Source: Rhodococcus sp. 14-2470-1b (GTDB taxonomy: Bacteria; Actinomycetota; Actinomycetes; Mycobacteriales; Mycobacteriaceae). From it: a stretch of DNA of 64,000 nt. Of the stretch, positions 32,902 through 41,543 are shown piece by piece; positions within the stretch are counted from its first letter, which is position 1; every line of letters begins with the position of its first letter. Made by a program: the position numbers and the translations under genes. The notes below the pieces were generated by a model that was not told the DNA's origin, ran no database searches, and saw nothing but the letters and a program-made list of their open reading frames with translations. The DNA lies in NCBI RefSeq assembly GCF_002259415.1, contig NZ_NPFY01000008.1, forward strand, positions 1-64,000. The letters are read 5' to 3'.

Positions 32902-34170
32902 GTGGCAACCCAGACGAGTCCACAGTCGAATACGCCGGTCGACGAGTGGCGCGACAAGAAGCGGTACCTGTGGCTGTTCGGCCTGGTACCTCCGACCGCG
33001 ATCTTCATGGCGCTGGGTCTGATCTGGGCATTCAACCAACTCGGCTGGAATGCCGTTTCACCGATCTGGTGGTGGATCGGCCCGATTCTGGTGTACGGGC
33101 TGCTGCCGATCCTCGACCTGTTCTTCGGGCCCGACGGCCAGAATCCGCCGGACGAGGTCATGGAAGCGCTCGAGAACGACAAGTACTACCGGTACTGCAC
33201 CTACATCTACATTCCGTTCCAACTCGCGAGCCTGGTGATCGCCTGCTACTTGTGGACGGCGGACAACCTGAGCTGGCTCGGCATCGACGGTGCCCTCGGG
33301 CTGATCTCGAAGATCGGTTTGGCAATCAGCATCGGCGTCATGGGCGGCGTCGGAATCAACACCGCACACGAGATGGGGCACAAGAAGGACAGCTTGGAAC
33401 GATGGTTGTCGAAAGTCACTCTGGCTCAAACGTTCTACGGCCACTTCTACATCGAGCACAATCGAGGACACCACGTTCGCGTCGCGACGCCGGAGGACCC
33501 TGCCAGCTCGAAGTTCGGGGAGAGCTTCTGGCGATTCCTTCCTCGTAGCGTGTGGGGCAGCCTGAAATCGTCGTGGAAGCTCGAGCAGACTCGCATGCAG
33601 CGATTGGGCAAGTCCACGTGGAACATTCGCAATGATGTGCTCAACGCTTGGCTCATGTCGATCGTGCTGTTCGGCGTTCTGACGGCCGTGTTCGGAGTCG
33701 GCATCCTGCCGTTCCTCGTCATCCAGGCCGTGTACGGGTTCTCATTGCTCGAGACGGTGAACTACCTCGAGCACTACGGGTTGCTGCGGGCGACCACCAA
33801 GTCCGGACGCTACGAGCGGTGTGCTCCGGCGCACAGCTGGAACTCCGACCACATCGTCACCAACATCTTCCTGTACCACCTGCAGCGCCACAGCGATCAC
33901 CACGCCAACCCCACCAGGCGGTACCAGACCCTGCGCAGTATGGAAGGTGCACCCAATCTTCCCAGCGGGTACGCCAGCATGATCACCGTCGCCTACTTCC
34001 CGCCGCTCTGGCGAAAGGTGATGGACCACAGGGTTCTCGATCACTACCGGGGTGATATCACCGCGGTCAACATCGAGCCGAGCAAGCGCGACAAGATTCT
34101 CGCACGCCACGGCGCCCAGTCCGGTGGCCGATCAGGTGCAGCTACAGATGCACCGAAGGACGCGCAGTGA
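32902..34170 (+). CDS. alkB: Alkane 1-monooxygenase
   Basis: Membrane non-haem di-iron hydroxylase of 422 residues, oxidising the terminal carbon of n-alkanes with O2 and electrons from rubredoxin. All four histidine boxes are present: HEMGH (156-160), EHNRGHH (185-191), NYLEHYG (287-293) and LQRHSDHHA (327-335). Hydrophobic segments lie before, between and after them. It starts at GTG 32902 with GAGGAG 7 bases ahead. Its stop shares a base with the ATG of the first rubredoxin. The operon order alkB-rubA1-rubA2-tetR is the rhodococcal arrangement, except that rubredoxin reductase is missing. Confidence 0.97.
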   Translation: MATQTSPQSNTPVDEWRDKKRYLWLFGLVPPTAIFMALGLIWAFNQLGWNAVSPIWWWIGPILVYGLLPILDLFFGPDGQNPPDEVMEALENDKYYRYCTYIYIPFQLASLVIACYLWTADNLSWLGIDGALGLISKIGLAISIGVMGGVGINTAHEMGHKKDSLERWLSKVTLAQTFYGHFYIEHNRGHHVRVATPEDPASSKFGESFWRFLPRSVWGSLKSSWKLEQTRMQRLGKSTWNIRNDVLNAWLMSIVLFGVLTAVFGVGILPFLVIQAVYGFSLLETVNYLEHYGLLRATTKSGRYERCAPAHSWNSDHIVTNIFLYHLQRHSDHHANPTRRYQTLRSMEGAPNLPSGYASMITVAYFPPLWRKVMDHRVLDHYRGDITAVNIEPSKRDKILARHGAQSGGRSGAATDAPKDAQ

Positions 34171-34337
34171 TGACGGCGTACGAGTGCCCGGTGTGCAACT
34201 ACGTCTACGACGAGGCCACCGGGGCGCCGCGGGAGGGTTTCCCGGCAGGAACGCCGTGGTCCGACATCGCCGACGATTGGCCGTGCCCGGATTGCGGCGT
34301 CCGGGAGAAGATCGACTTCGAACAGAAAGCAGGATGA
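34170..34337 (+). CDS. rubA1: Rubredoxin (first, AlkG1-like)
   Basis: Rubredoxin of 55 residues starting MTAYECPVCNYVYDEATG. Iron ligands are the two CxxC pairs ECPVCNY and PCPDCGV. The first pair is followed by Asn rather than Gly, as in AlkG1-type rubredoxins, which often cannot by themselves transfer electrons to AlkB. The start codon overlaps the alkB stop (TGATG), giving tight coupling. It is followed after 3 bases by the second rubredoxin. Confidence 0.93.
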   Translation: MTAYECPVCNYVYDEATGAPREGFPAGTPWSDIADDWPCPDCGVREKIDFEQKAG

Positions 34338-34340
34338 GAG

Positions 34341-34526
34341 ATGGCCACGGATTTCAAGCTCTACCAGTGCATTCAGTGTGGTTTCGAGTACGACGAGGAA
34401 CTGGGCTGGCCGGAGGACGGGATCGAACCGGGTACTCGGTGGGAGGATATCCCCGAGGACTGGAGCTGCCCGGACTGCGGAGCCGCGAAGGCCGACTTCT
34501 TCATGGTCGAGATCAGCAGGCCGTGA
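34341..34526 (+). CDS. rubA2: Rubredoxin (second, AlkG2-like)
   Basis: Rubredoxin of 61 residues starting [20 protein letters not shown]. The iron site is CIQCG and CPDCG; the CxxCG form is that of AlkG2-type rubredoxins able to support AlkB. The sequence between ([16 protein letters not shown]) is the standard rubredoxin loop. It carries electrons from rubredoxin reductase to AlkB. No reductase gene follows; the next gene is the TetR regulator. Confidence 0.95.
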   Translation: MATDFKLYQCIQCGFEYDEELGWPEDGIEPGTRWEDIPEDWSCPDCGAAKADFFMVEISRP

Positions 34527-34555
34527 CTCTCGGGGCGCCCGATAGAGTGGGGGTC

Positions 34556-35200
34556 GTGTCAACGCAACCGGTCCACCCGAGCCTCTACCAGGACGCCGCG
34601 ATCAAGCACGCACCCCTCAAGAATGCCGTGTCGAGCCCGATGCGGACGACGATTCTCGACGGGCTGCACGATCTCCTTCTCGAGCGCACGTGGTCGACGG
34701 TCAACATGGCGGACGTCGCCAAGGCGGCGGGCATCTCGCGGCAGACGCTGTACAAGGAGTTCGGTACCCGTAAGGGGTTGGCACAGGGGTACGCACTGAG
34801 GTTGACGGATTCGTTCGTCTCGGCGGTGGACGATGCGGTGTACGCCAACGAGGGTGACAGTCTGCGCACCCTCTACGTCGCGTTCACCGAGTTCTTCGGC
34901 CGCAGTGCATCGGACCCGCTGGTGCTGTCGATGCTGACGGACGATCCTCCGCCGGACCTGCTACGGCTCGTCACCACCGAGAGCGGTGCCCTCATCGAGC
35001 ATGCGTCGCTGCGACTCGCTCGGACCTTCGAACGCAGCTGGCTCCGCGCGTCGGCGCACAACGCAGACGTGCTGGGCCGCACCGTGGTTCGGCTGGCGCT
35101 CAGTTACATTTCGATGCCGCCGGAGAACTCGGCCGACGTGGCTGCGGATCTGGCGTCGCTGCTCACCCCGTTCGTCGACGCGATCAAGGGCACCGCATGA
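34556..35200 (+). CDS. TetR-family regulator of the alk operon (AlkX/AlkU-like)
   Basis: Regulator of 214 residues starting at GTG 34556 (MSTQPVHPSLYQDAA). The helix-turn-helix is WSTVNMADVAKAAGISRQTL then YKEFGTRKGLAQGYA. Rhodococcal and Dietzia alkB clusters end in a tetR gene of this type, shown in Dietzia to repress the operon and respond to fatty acids. The palindrome at 32778-32805 is its likely target. Its end overlaps a small duplication that also carries the start of the next gene. Confidence 0.87.
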   Translation: MSTQPVHPSLYQDAAIKHAPLKNAVSSPMRTTILDGLHDLLLERTWSTVNMADVAKAAGISRQTLYKEFGTRKGLAQGYALRLTDSFVSAVDDAVYANEGDSLRTLYVAFTEFFGRSASDPLVLSMLTDDPPPDLLRLVTTESGALIEHASLRLARTFERSWLRASAHNADVLGRTVVRLALSYISMPPENSADVAADLASLLTPFVDAIKGTA

Positions 35201-35213
35201 CCGAGTACACCGC

Positions 35214-35648
35214 ATGAGCGAAGTACACCGCGCGCACTTCGCCGAGCTGTCCGGCCACCAGGTCTACGCACTGTGCAAACTACGGGTCGACGTGTTCGTC
35301 GTCGAGCAGAACTGCGCATACCCGGAGCTCGACGGCGCCGACGAGGATCCGTCGACCGTGCATTTCTGGCACACGGACAACGGGCGGATCGTGTCCGCGC
35401 TGCGGTTGCTGTACATCGACGGGGAAACCAGGATCGGACGGGTGTGCACGGCGGTGGACGCTCGCGGCCGCGGCCTGAGCGCCGAATTGCTACGCGCGGC
35501 AATCGATCACGCACGCGGCGATACCATCGTCATCGGAGCACAGGCTCATCTGGAGCAATGGTACGGCCGGTTCGGTTTCGTTCGCAGCGGTGAGAACTAC
35601 GACGAGGACGGGATCCCCCACCTTCCCATGACCAGGAAGGGCGATTAG
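35214..35648 (+). CDS. GNAT acetyltransferase, ElaA-like
   Basis: Protein of 144 residues. ElaA-type landmarks: QVYALCKLRVDVFVVEQNCAY, ELDGADEDPSTVHFW, and the acetyl-CoA motif RVCTAVDARGRGLSAELL. It ends EQWYGRFGFVRSG and HLPMTRKG. The acetyl acceptor is unknown. It probably shares the alk operon transcript. An 18-base duplication (35191-35225) places a second ATG 17 bases upstream that opens only a 6-codon frame. It is convergent with the E1 gene, with a 4-base stop overlap. Confidence 0.88.
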   Translation: MSEVHRAHFAELSGHQVYALCKLRVDVFVVEQNCAYPELDGADEDPSTVHFWHTDNGRIVSALRLLYIDGETRIGRVCTAVDARGRGLSAELLRAAIDHARGDTIVIGAQAHLEQWYGRFGFVRSGENYDEDGIPHLPMTRKGD

Positions 35649-37777
35649 GCGGTCATCTGCCGTGCTGCTTCGAGGACAGTGTTCTCGGAGAGCAGGACGT
35701 GCAGTGCTGCATCACCCACTGGGATGAAACTGTCCTCGCTGCAGACGCGTCGCACCTTGCCCGGGTATCCGGCGTCGACCATTGCGGTGACGATGCCTTC
35801 GCTCACACCACCGGACCTGCGCGTCTCGTCCACCACCAGCACCCGGCCGGTGGCCTCTGCATGTTCGACGATGTCCGCCAACGGAAGTGGTGCGATCCAC
35901 CGGATGTCGACGACGCGCACGCCCACGCCTTCGTCGGCGAGTGCCCGCGCGACCCGCAGGCTCATCCTGACGCCGTTGCCGAAGGTGACGATGGTGAGAT
36001 CGACTCCGTCCCCGTGGATTCGAGCGCGTCCGATCGGGGCAGGCGGCACTGCTCCCCCGGCAAGCCACAGTCCGTCGCCGTCCAGGTACAGATCCCTGGT
36101 GTGGTACAGCGCAATGGGTTCCAGGACGACGCACACGGCGCCGTGTTCCACTGCGGCGTGGGCGCAGACGAGAAGCATGGCGGCTGCGTCGTCCGGCGTC
36201 GAGGGTGAGGCGATGATCATGCCGGGGATGTCGCGCAGGGCGGCAACAGCGTTGTCGTTGTGGAAGTGTCCGCCGAAACCCTTCTGGTAGCCGTATCCCG
36301 CGATCCGGACGATCATCGGATTTCGATACTGACCGTTCGAGAAGAATTGAAGCGTTGCCGCTTCCCCGCGAAGTTGGTCTGCCGCATTGTGCAGGTAGGC
36401 GAGGTACTGAATCTCGGCGATCGGGAGCAGACCGGACACTCCGGCGCCCAGGGCCAGCCCGAGGATCGTCTGTTCGTCGAGCACGGTGTCGAACACTCGG
36501 GCCGCTCCGGCATACGCCTGCAGACCTCGGGTGACGCCGTACACTCCGCCTTTGCGCGCCACGTCCTCGCCGAACAGAATCGACTGTGGATACATGGACA
36601 GAATGTGCTGCAGCGCGGCGTTGACGGCTTTCGCCAGGGTGGTCGCCTGCGGCAACTCGATGCTCTCCGTCTCGGTGGTTCCACGCGCCTGCTCGGATGC
36701 GCTCGTCAGGGGTTCCATGACCGCTGCCGCGCTGCTCAATTGCGGTAGCTCGGCTACTTCCCGTGCCACACAGAGCACCTGTGCGCGCTTGTTCTCGTAG
36801 AGATCCACCACCTCGTCGATCTCGAGGACCCCCGTCTCGACGAGGCGCCGTGCGGTGCAGAGGACCGGATCGCGGGCGAGATCGGCGGTGAGCTCCGTGG
36901 CCGACCGATAGGACGACTCCACGTCGGATCCTGCGTGCCCCATCAATCGGACCGACTCGATGTGCAGAAACGCGGGGCGACGTCGTGTCCGGACCCAGTT
37001 CGCGGCCGCGATCGATGCGGCGTGGACCTCCTCGAGGTCCCGGCCGTCCGCGTGGAAGTATTCGAGGCCCGCTCGGGTCGAGAAGTTCGACGCGATCCAT
37101 CCCGTGGGTGTACGCACGCTGATGCCGATCCCGTTGTCCTCGCAGACGAACAGCAGGGGCATCGGGACACCCTGATACGCAGTGTTGATCGCGGAGTTGA
37201 TCGCACCCACCGCGGTGGAGTGGCCGGCGGATGCGTCACCGAAGCTGCATACGGTCACCGCGTCGGACGGCCACGTGGTGTCCACCCCGAGCTTGGGTGC
37301 ACGGGCGAGGGAGAATGCGACTCCCACCGCGCGCGGCAGGTGCGAGGCGATGGTCGAGGTCTGTGGGACGACTGCGAGGTCTACTCGTCCGAACACTTTG
37401 TGCCTGCCACCGGAGATGGGTTCCTCGGTGGCGGCGACGACCCCGAGCAGGACGTCGCGAATCGGATCGCTTCCCCCTACCTGTCTGGCGCGTTCCAGGA
37501 AGAACGCTCCGGACCGATAGTGCAGAAGAGCTGGGTCCGTCGGCCTCAGCGCACCGGCGACCGCTGCGTTGAACTCGTGCCCGGACGAGCCGATCGTGTA
37601 GAAGCCCGTGCCGTGGGAACGCAGCCATCGTGCCGCGAGGTCGAGGTGGCGGCTGCCGAGTTGAGCGTCGAACAAATCCAGCGCCCTCGTCGGCGTGAGA
37701 CCGGTCCCGAGTTCCTCTCGACCTGGTACCGCAGCTCGAATCGACTGCAGGAAGTACTCGTCGATCGGCTCGGCCAT
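35645..37777 (-). CDS. Fused alpha-beta 2-oxo acid dehydrogenase E1
   Basis: Thiamine-diphosphate enzyme of 710 residues combining both E1 subunits. The alpha-like half (about 1-330) has the cofactor site CSFGDASAGHSTAVGAINSA ending in CEDNGIGIS, with GDA in place of the usual GDG. The beta-like half (about 360-710) has ILFGEDVARKGGVYGVT, DEQTILGLALGAGVSGL and the transketolase C-terminal region. Branched-chain or other 2-oxo acids are likely substrates. No E2 or E3 gene is nearby, so it either borrows them or acts as a stand-alone decarboxylase. Start ATG at 37777. Confidence 0.87.
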   Translation of the reverse strand: MAEPIDEYFLQSIRAAVPGREELGTGLTPTRALDLFDAQLGSRHLDLAARWLRSHGTGFYTIGSSGHEFNAAVAGALRPTDPALLHYRSGAFFLERARQVGGSDPIRDVLLGVVAATEEPISGGRHKVFGRVDLAVVPQTSTIASHLPRAVGVAFSLARAPKLGVDTTWPSDAVTVCSFGDASAGHSTAVGAINSAINTAYQGVPMPLLFVCEDNGIGISVRTPTGWIASNFSTRAGLEYFHADGRDLEEVHAASIAAANWVRTRRRPAFLHIESVRLMGHAGSDVESSYRSATELTADLARDPVLCTARRLVETGVLEIDEVVDLYENKRAQVLCVAREVAELPQLSSAAAVMEPLTSASEQARGTTETESIELPQATTLAKAVNAALQHILSMYPQSILFGEDVARKGGVYGVTRGLQAYAGAARVFDTVLDEQTILGLALGAGVSGLLPIAEIQYLAYLHNAADQLRGEAATLQFFSNGQYRNPMIVRIAGYGYQKGFGGHFHNDNAVAALRDIPGMIIASPSTPDDAAAMLLVCAHAAVEHGAVCVVLEPIALYHTRDLYLDGDGLWLAGGAVPPAPIGRARIHGDGVDLTIVTFGNGVRMSLRVARALADEGVGVRVVDIRWIAPLPLADIVEHAEATGRVLVVDETRRSGGVSEGIVTAMVDAGYPGKVRRVCSEDSFIPVGDAALHVLLSENTVLEAARQMTA

Positions 37778-37818
37778 GCGGTCAGGATATGCGCGTGCGC
37801 CACCGCACGCGGGCGAAG

Positions 37819-39435
37819 TCAGCGCGAGTCGGTGTTTCGCCAGGCCAAGAGCACACCGGCCCCGGACTGACGCGCCCACGGAAGGAACACGGCCACGGCG
37901 AGGGCGCAGGCCAGTGCCGATCCGACGGTGACGTACGACGCGAGCTGAAATCCCTCCAGCGACGCGGCTTTCATCGCGTACACCAGGTCCGCCTTCTGCG
38001 TGGCGAACACCGAGTTGGTCGGTGCCTTCACGATCTCGATGACGCTGACGACGGTCTCCCGAGCGAACGCCTTCTGGTAGGGCTCCATCAGCGCGTCGGG
38101 GATCGCGTCGATTCGAGGTCCCACCTTGGTGGTGTAGATGGACGCGACGATCGACCCCAGCACAGCAACTCCGAGCGTTCCGCCGACTTCACGCGTGGTG
38201 TCGTTGACGGCCGAGCCTGCCCCTGCTTCGTCGAGGGAGACCGAGGACATGATGGATTCCGTTGCGGGCCCTTGAACGATGGCCAGTCCCAATCCCATCA
38301 GCACCATCGAGATCAACACCGGTCCGAAGTAGGGGGTTTCGACTTTCACCTGGCCTGCGATGAACATGCCGACGCTCATCACGACGAGTCCGAAGACGAT
38401 CACCGCCGTGGTACCGACGCGTTGTGCGATCAGGGTGGCCAGTGGCGCGCCGATCGCGATGGACACCGCGAACGGTAATGAGTGGATGCCGAATTGGAGT
38501 GGACTGAGCTCCATCACACCTTGGAAGTACTGGGTGATCATGAACAGGAACCCGAACATCGAAAAGTACGCGACGGCAATGGCCAAGGCAGGCAGCGAGA
38601 ATCGTCTGATCCGGAACAGTGCCATGTCGAGAACGGGCGAGGGGGTGCGTAGTTCCCACCACACGAACACCGCGAGGCAGACCACACCGAGCAGGTAAGC
38701 CGCGATACTGATTCCGGACAGCCAACCCTGGTGTGGGGCTTCGATGATGGCCCACACCAGTACGGTGATGCCGACCAGGGACAGAGCGATACCGACCGGG
38801 TCGAATTTTCCGATGTGCGATGCCTTGGACTCCGGCACGAATTTCCACGCCGCAGCCAGCACCACCGCGGCCACGGGCACGTTGATCCAGAACACCGAGT
38901 GCCACGAGAAATGTTCCAGCAGAAAGCCTCCCGCGGTGGGTCCGATCGCAATGGCGAAACCTGCCATCGCGGTCCACGCAGCGATGGCGAGTGCGCGTTC
39001 CCTGGCGTCGGAGAAGATGTTGATGATCAGCGCGAGGGTTGCCGGAAACACCGCTGCGGCACAGATTCCCATGAGCGCGCGGGCCGCGATCACCTGTCCG
39101 AGGTTCGCGGCGAGAGCGCCGCCGATCGACATCACCGCGATTCCGGCGAGGCCGACGATCATGACTTTCTTCCGTCCGTAGCGATCCCCTAGATGCCCGA
39201 ACGCGAGCAGGAGACCAGCGAAGGTCAGCGTGTAGGCGTCGACGACCCATTGCAGGCCGCTGATGCTGGACCTCAGTTGCAGGCCCATCGACGGGAGGGC
39301 GACGTTGACGACGGTGTTGTCGAGTACGACGAGCAGTTCGGCGGTACAGATGACGACAAGCGCGATCCAGCGTTGCCTGACTGTCGTCATCGATACAGGG
39401 GATGCGAGCGATCGGTGCTGAGATGTTCGAACCAT
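37819..39435 (-). CDS. MFS drug exporter, DHA2/EmrB-like
   Basis: Protein of 538 residues with about 14 helices. LDNTVVNVALPSMG in helix 1 is the DHA2 signature, followed by GHLGDRYGRKKVMIVGL (motif A). An AAGGAT 8 bases ahead of ATG 39435 supports this start; ATG 39390 (MTTVRQRW) is an alternative. The tetR gene just upstream on the same strand (39556-40131) is the likely regulator. It should expel drugs or toxic metabolites using the proton gradient. Confidence 0.9.
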   Translation of the reverse strand: MVRTSQHRSLASPVSMTTVRQRWIALVVICTAELLVVLDNTVVNVALPSMGLQLRSSISGLQWVVDAYTLTFAGLLLAFGHLGDRYGRKKVMIVGLAGIAVMSIGGALAANLGQVIAARALMGICAAAVFPATLALIINIFSDARERALAIAAWTAMAGFAIAIGPTAGGFLLEHFSWHSVFWINVPVAAVVLAAAWKFVPESKASHIGKFDPVGIALSLVGITVLVWAIIEAPHQGWLSGISIAAYLLGVVCLAVFVWWELRTPSPVLDMALFRIRRFSLPALAIAVAYFSMFGFLFMITQYFQGVMELSPLQFGIHSLPFAVSIAIGAPLATLIAQRVGTTAVIVFGLVVMSVGMFIAGQVKVETPYFGPVLISMVLMGLGLAIVQGPATESIMSSVSLDEAGAGSAVNDTTREVGGTLGVAVLGSIVASIYTTKVGPRIDAIPDALMEPYQKAFARETVVSVIEIVKAPTNSVFATQKADLVYAMKAASLEGFQLASYVTVGSALACALAVAVFLPWARQSGAGVLLAWRNTDSR

Positions 39436-39555
39436 GGGCGGATCCTTCTCGACTGGTCATGCCGCGAGCTTTTCGAACATGCCCGGACTATGACGCGCTG
39501 CATAGCGACCATCGGAAGGTAACTGTAACTCGAAGTAATAGCAACAGTGGCGGCG

Positions 39556-40131
39556 TCAGGATGCGTCGAGCGCAGCCTCCAGCCAGGCGAGAAGTTCGAC
39601 CTCGACCCGGTCCAGCGCGGCGGTGCTGCGCTGGGCTTTCGCGATGATCAGAGCCCCTTCGAACGACGCGATTGCCATCGTGGCGAGACCTCTCGAACGG
39701 TCCTGCGACAGTCCGCGCTGCCACAGCGACGCGGCGATCGTGTCCTCCCAGGACGTGAACGACTCACCGGCGGCGACGAGGGCCGCGGGCGAATTCATGC
39801 CCTCCAGTGCAGCCGGGGCCACCGGGCAACCCGCGGTGTATTCGGTGGCTTCCAACTGCTGACGGAAACCCCCGATGATGGCTCTGAGCGTCGCAGCGGG
39901 CCCGTCGCTCGCGAGACCGCGGGAGATCATCGACCCCATCAGCGCACCCGCGGTCCTCGTCGCCTCCTCGACCAGCTGCGGCTTTCCGCGGGGGAAGTGG
40001 TGGTAGATGGACCCGCGGGGCGCGCCTGCATGCTCGATGACGTCCGCGAGCGACGTGGCCTCGACGCCGCGCTCTCTGAACAGCAGGGCCGCGCTGCGCA
40101 ACATGTCCTCGCGGGCTGTACTCCGACTCAC
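39556..40131 (-). CDS. TetR-family regulator, LmrA/YxaF-like
   Basis: Regulator of 191 residues: DMLRSAALLFRERGVEATSL then DVIEHAGAPRGSIYHHFPRG, the LmrA/YxaF form of the DNA-binding domain. The C-terminal region has EYTAGCPVAPAALEG, also characteristic of this group, with a central Cys-Pro. It lies between the MFS gene (same strand, downstream) and a divergent Old Yellow Enzyme gene, and could control both. A TATGC/GCATA inverted repeat lies in the divergent gap at 40184-40199. Confidence 0.88.
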   Translation of the reverse strand: MSRSTAREDMLRSAALLFRERGVEATSLADVIEHAGAPRGSIYHHFPRGKPQLVEEATRTAGALMGSMISRGLASDGPAATLRAIIGGFRQQLEATEYTAGCPVAPAALEGMNSPAALVAAGESFTSWEDTIAASLWQRGLSQDRSRGLATMAIASFEGALIIAKAQRSTAALDRVEVELLAWLEAALDAS

Positions 40132-40183
40132 GCGACCTACCCCTCTTGACGTTACCGATCGTCACACATACGGTGACCTCGGG

Positions 40184-40199
40184 TATGCACTACAGCATA
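40184..40199. promoter_or_regulatory. Weak inverted repeat before OYE gene
   Basis: TATGC and GCATA arms 6 bases apart, 22 bases before the OYE start and in the gap shared with the divergent tetR. It is short, so it is only a candidate operator. Confidence 0.25.
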
Positions 40200-40221
40200 A
40201 CGTCGACGACGAGAGGCCACC

Positions 40222-41481
40222 ATGACCACCGAGGTCGATCCTGTCACCACGCTCGCGGCACCGCTGACCTTGGCGTGCGGTCAGGTGCTGCCGAACCGCC
40301 TCATGAAGGCCGCGTTGAGCGAGGGCCTCGGCACCAGGACCCACAGTCCCGACGTTCGGCTCGAACGCCTGTACACGCGCTGGGGCGCAGGAGGTTACGG
40401 TCTCGTTCTCACCGGCAACGTCATGGTCGACCGTCACCACATCGGTGAACCCGGGAACGTGGTGATCGAGGACGACCGCGACCTCGACGGTATGACCCGG
40501 TGGGCCAAGTCCGCGCGCGACGGCGGGTCTCCGATCTGGATGCAACTCAACCACCCCGGTCGCCAGGCCAATCCGATGGCGACCCGGTCCAAGCCGATCG
40601 CGCCGTCGGCGATCGCTCCCGGTATTCCTGGCATCCCGGCACCGCGCGCCATGACGGAGTACGAGATTCGGGGCATCGTCGAGCGATTCGCGACCGCAGC
40701 ACTCGTCGCCGAGTCCGCCGGATTCGACGGCGTCCAGATCCACGGGGCACACGGCTACCTCGTCTCGCAGTTCCTCTCACCGTCGGCCAACCGACGTGAA
40801 GACCGATGGGGTGGCAGTCTCGACAACCGCATGCGGTTCGTACTCGACGTGGTCCGCGCCATCCGCACGGCCGTGTCCCCCGGATTCGCCGTCGGCATCA
40901 AGCTCAACTCGGCAGATTTCCAACGCGGCGGATTCGGCGAAGAAGAGTCACGCCTCGTCGTCGAACATCTGGCCGACGAGCACATCGATTTGATCGAGAT
41001 CAGCGGTGGAACCTACGAGTCGCCCGCGATGATGGGCCGGTCGGTGGCCGACAGTACGCGTCGGCGTGAGGCGTACTTCCTGGATTATGCCCGCGAGGTC
41101 CGCACTGCCGCGGGCGACGTTCCGCTCGCGGTCACCGGAGGCTTCCGCACGCGGTCGGCGATGGGTGCCGCGGTGGCGTCGGGAGAGTGCGACGTCGTCG
41201 GTCTCGGGCGACCTGCCGCCGTGACACCCGACGCAGGCAACGCGCTGCTTCGAGGCGGGGCCGACAGCGTCGTGTCGCCGGCGATCGGCCTCGGGTTGCC
41301 GCGCAGGTTCGCCAAGCCGCTCGACGGCGCCCTCGACCTGCAGTGGCACACCGACCAGCTGCACCTGATCGGTGCGGGGTCCGAGCCGGACCCGAACCGA
41401 TCCGTCTGGCGCACCGCGGTGAGGACTCTGCAGCGCAACGGGCTCGATGCCTTCCGGAGCAGGCGCAGCGGATCCAAGTAG
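40222..41481 (+). CDS. Old Yellow Enzyme family NADH:flavin oxidoreductase
   Basis: FMN enzyme of 419 residues with a TIM-barrel. Landmarks: LPNRLMKAALSEGLG at the first strand, IWMQLNHPGRQANP, the family signature GVQIHGAHGYLVSQFLSPS followed by NRREDRWGGSLDNR, and AVTGGFRTRSAM then DVVGLGRPA at the phosphate site. These enzymes reduce activated C=C bonds (enoates, quinones, nitro compounds) with NAD(P)H. It is divergent from the LmrA-type tetR, suggesting induction by an electrophile. There are no fused C-terminal domains. Confidence 0.9.
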   Translation: MTTEVDPVTTLAAPLTLACGQVLPNRLMKAALSEGLGTRTHSPDVRLERLYTRWGAGGYGLVLTGNVMVDRHHIGEPGNVVIEDDRDLDGMTRWAKSARDGGSPIWMQLNHPGRQANPMATRSKPIAPSAIAPGIPGIPAPRAMTEYEIRGIVERFATAALVAESAGFDGVQIHGAHGYLVSQFLSPSANRREDRWGGSLDNRMRFVLDVVRAIRTAVSPGFAVGIKLNSADFQRGGFGEEESRLVVEHLADEHIDLIEISGGTYESPAMMGRSVADSTRRREAYFLDYAREVRTAAGDVPLAVTGGFRTRSAMGAAVASGECDVVGLGRPAAVTPDAGNALLRGGADSVVSPAIGLGLPRRFAKPLDGALDLQWHTDQLHLIGAGSEPDPNRSVWRTAVRTLQRNGLDAFRSRRSGSK

Positions 41482-41543
41482 CGGGGTGAACACAAGTAGT
41501 CAGTCGACGTACTGATGTTTTTCGAGTCGATGTGCAGGACGAT

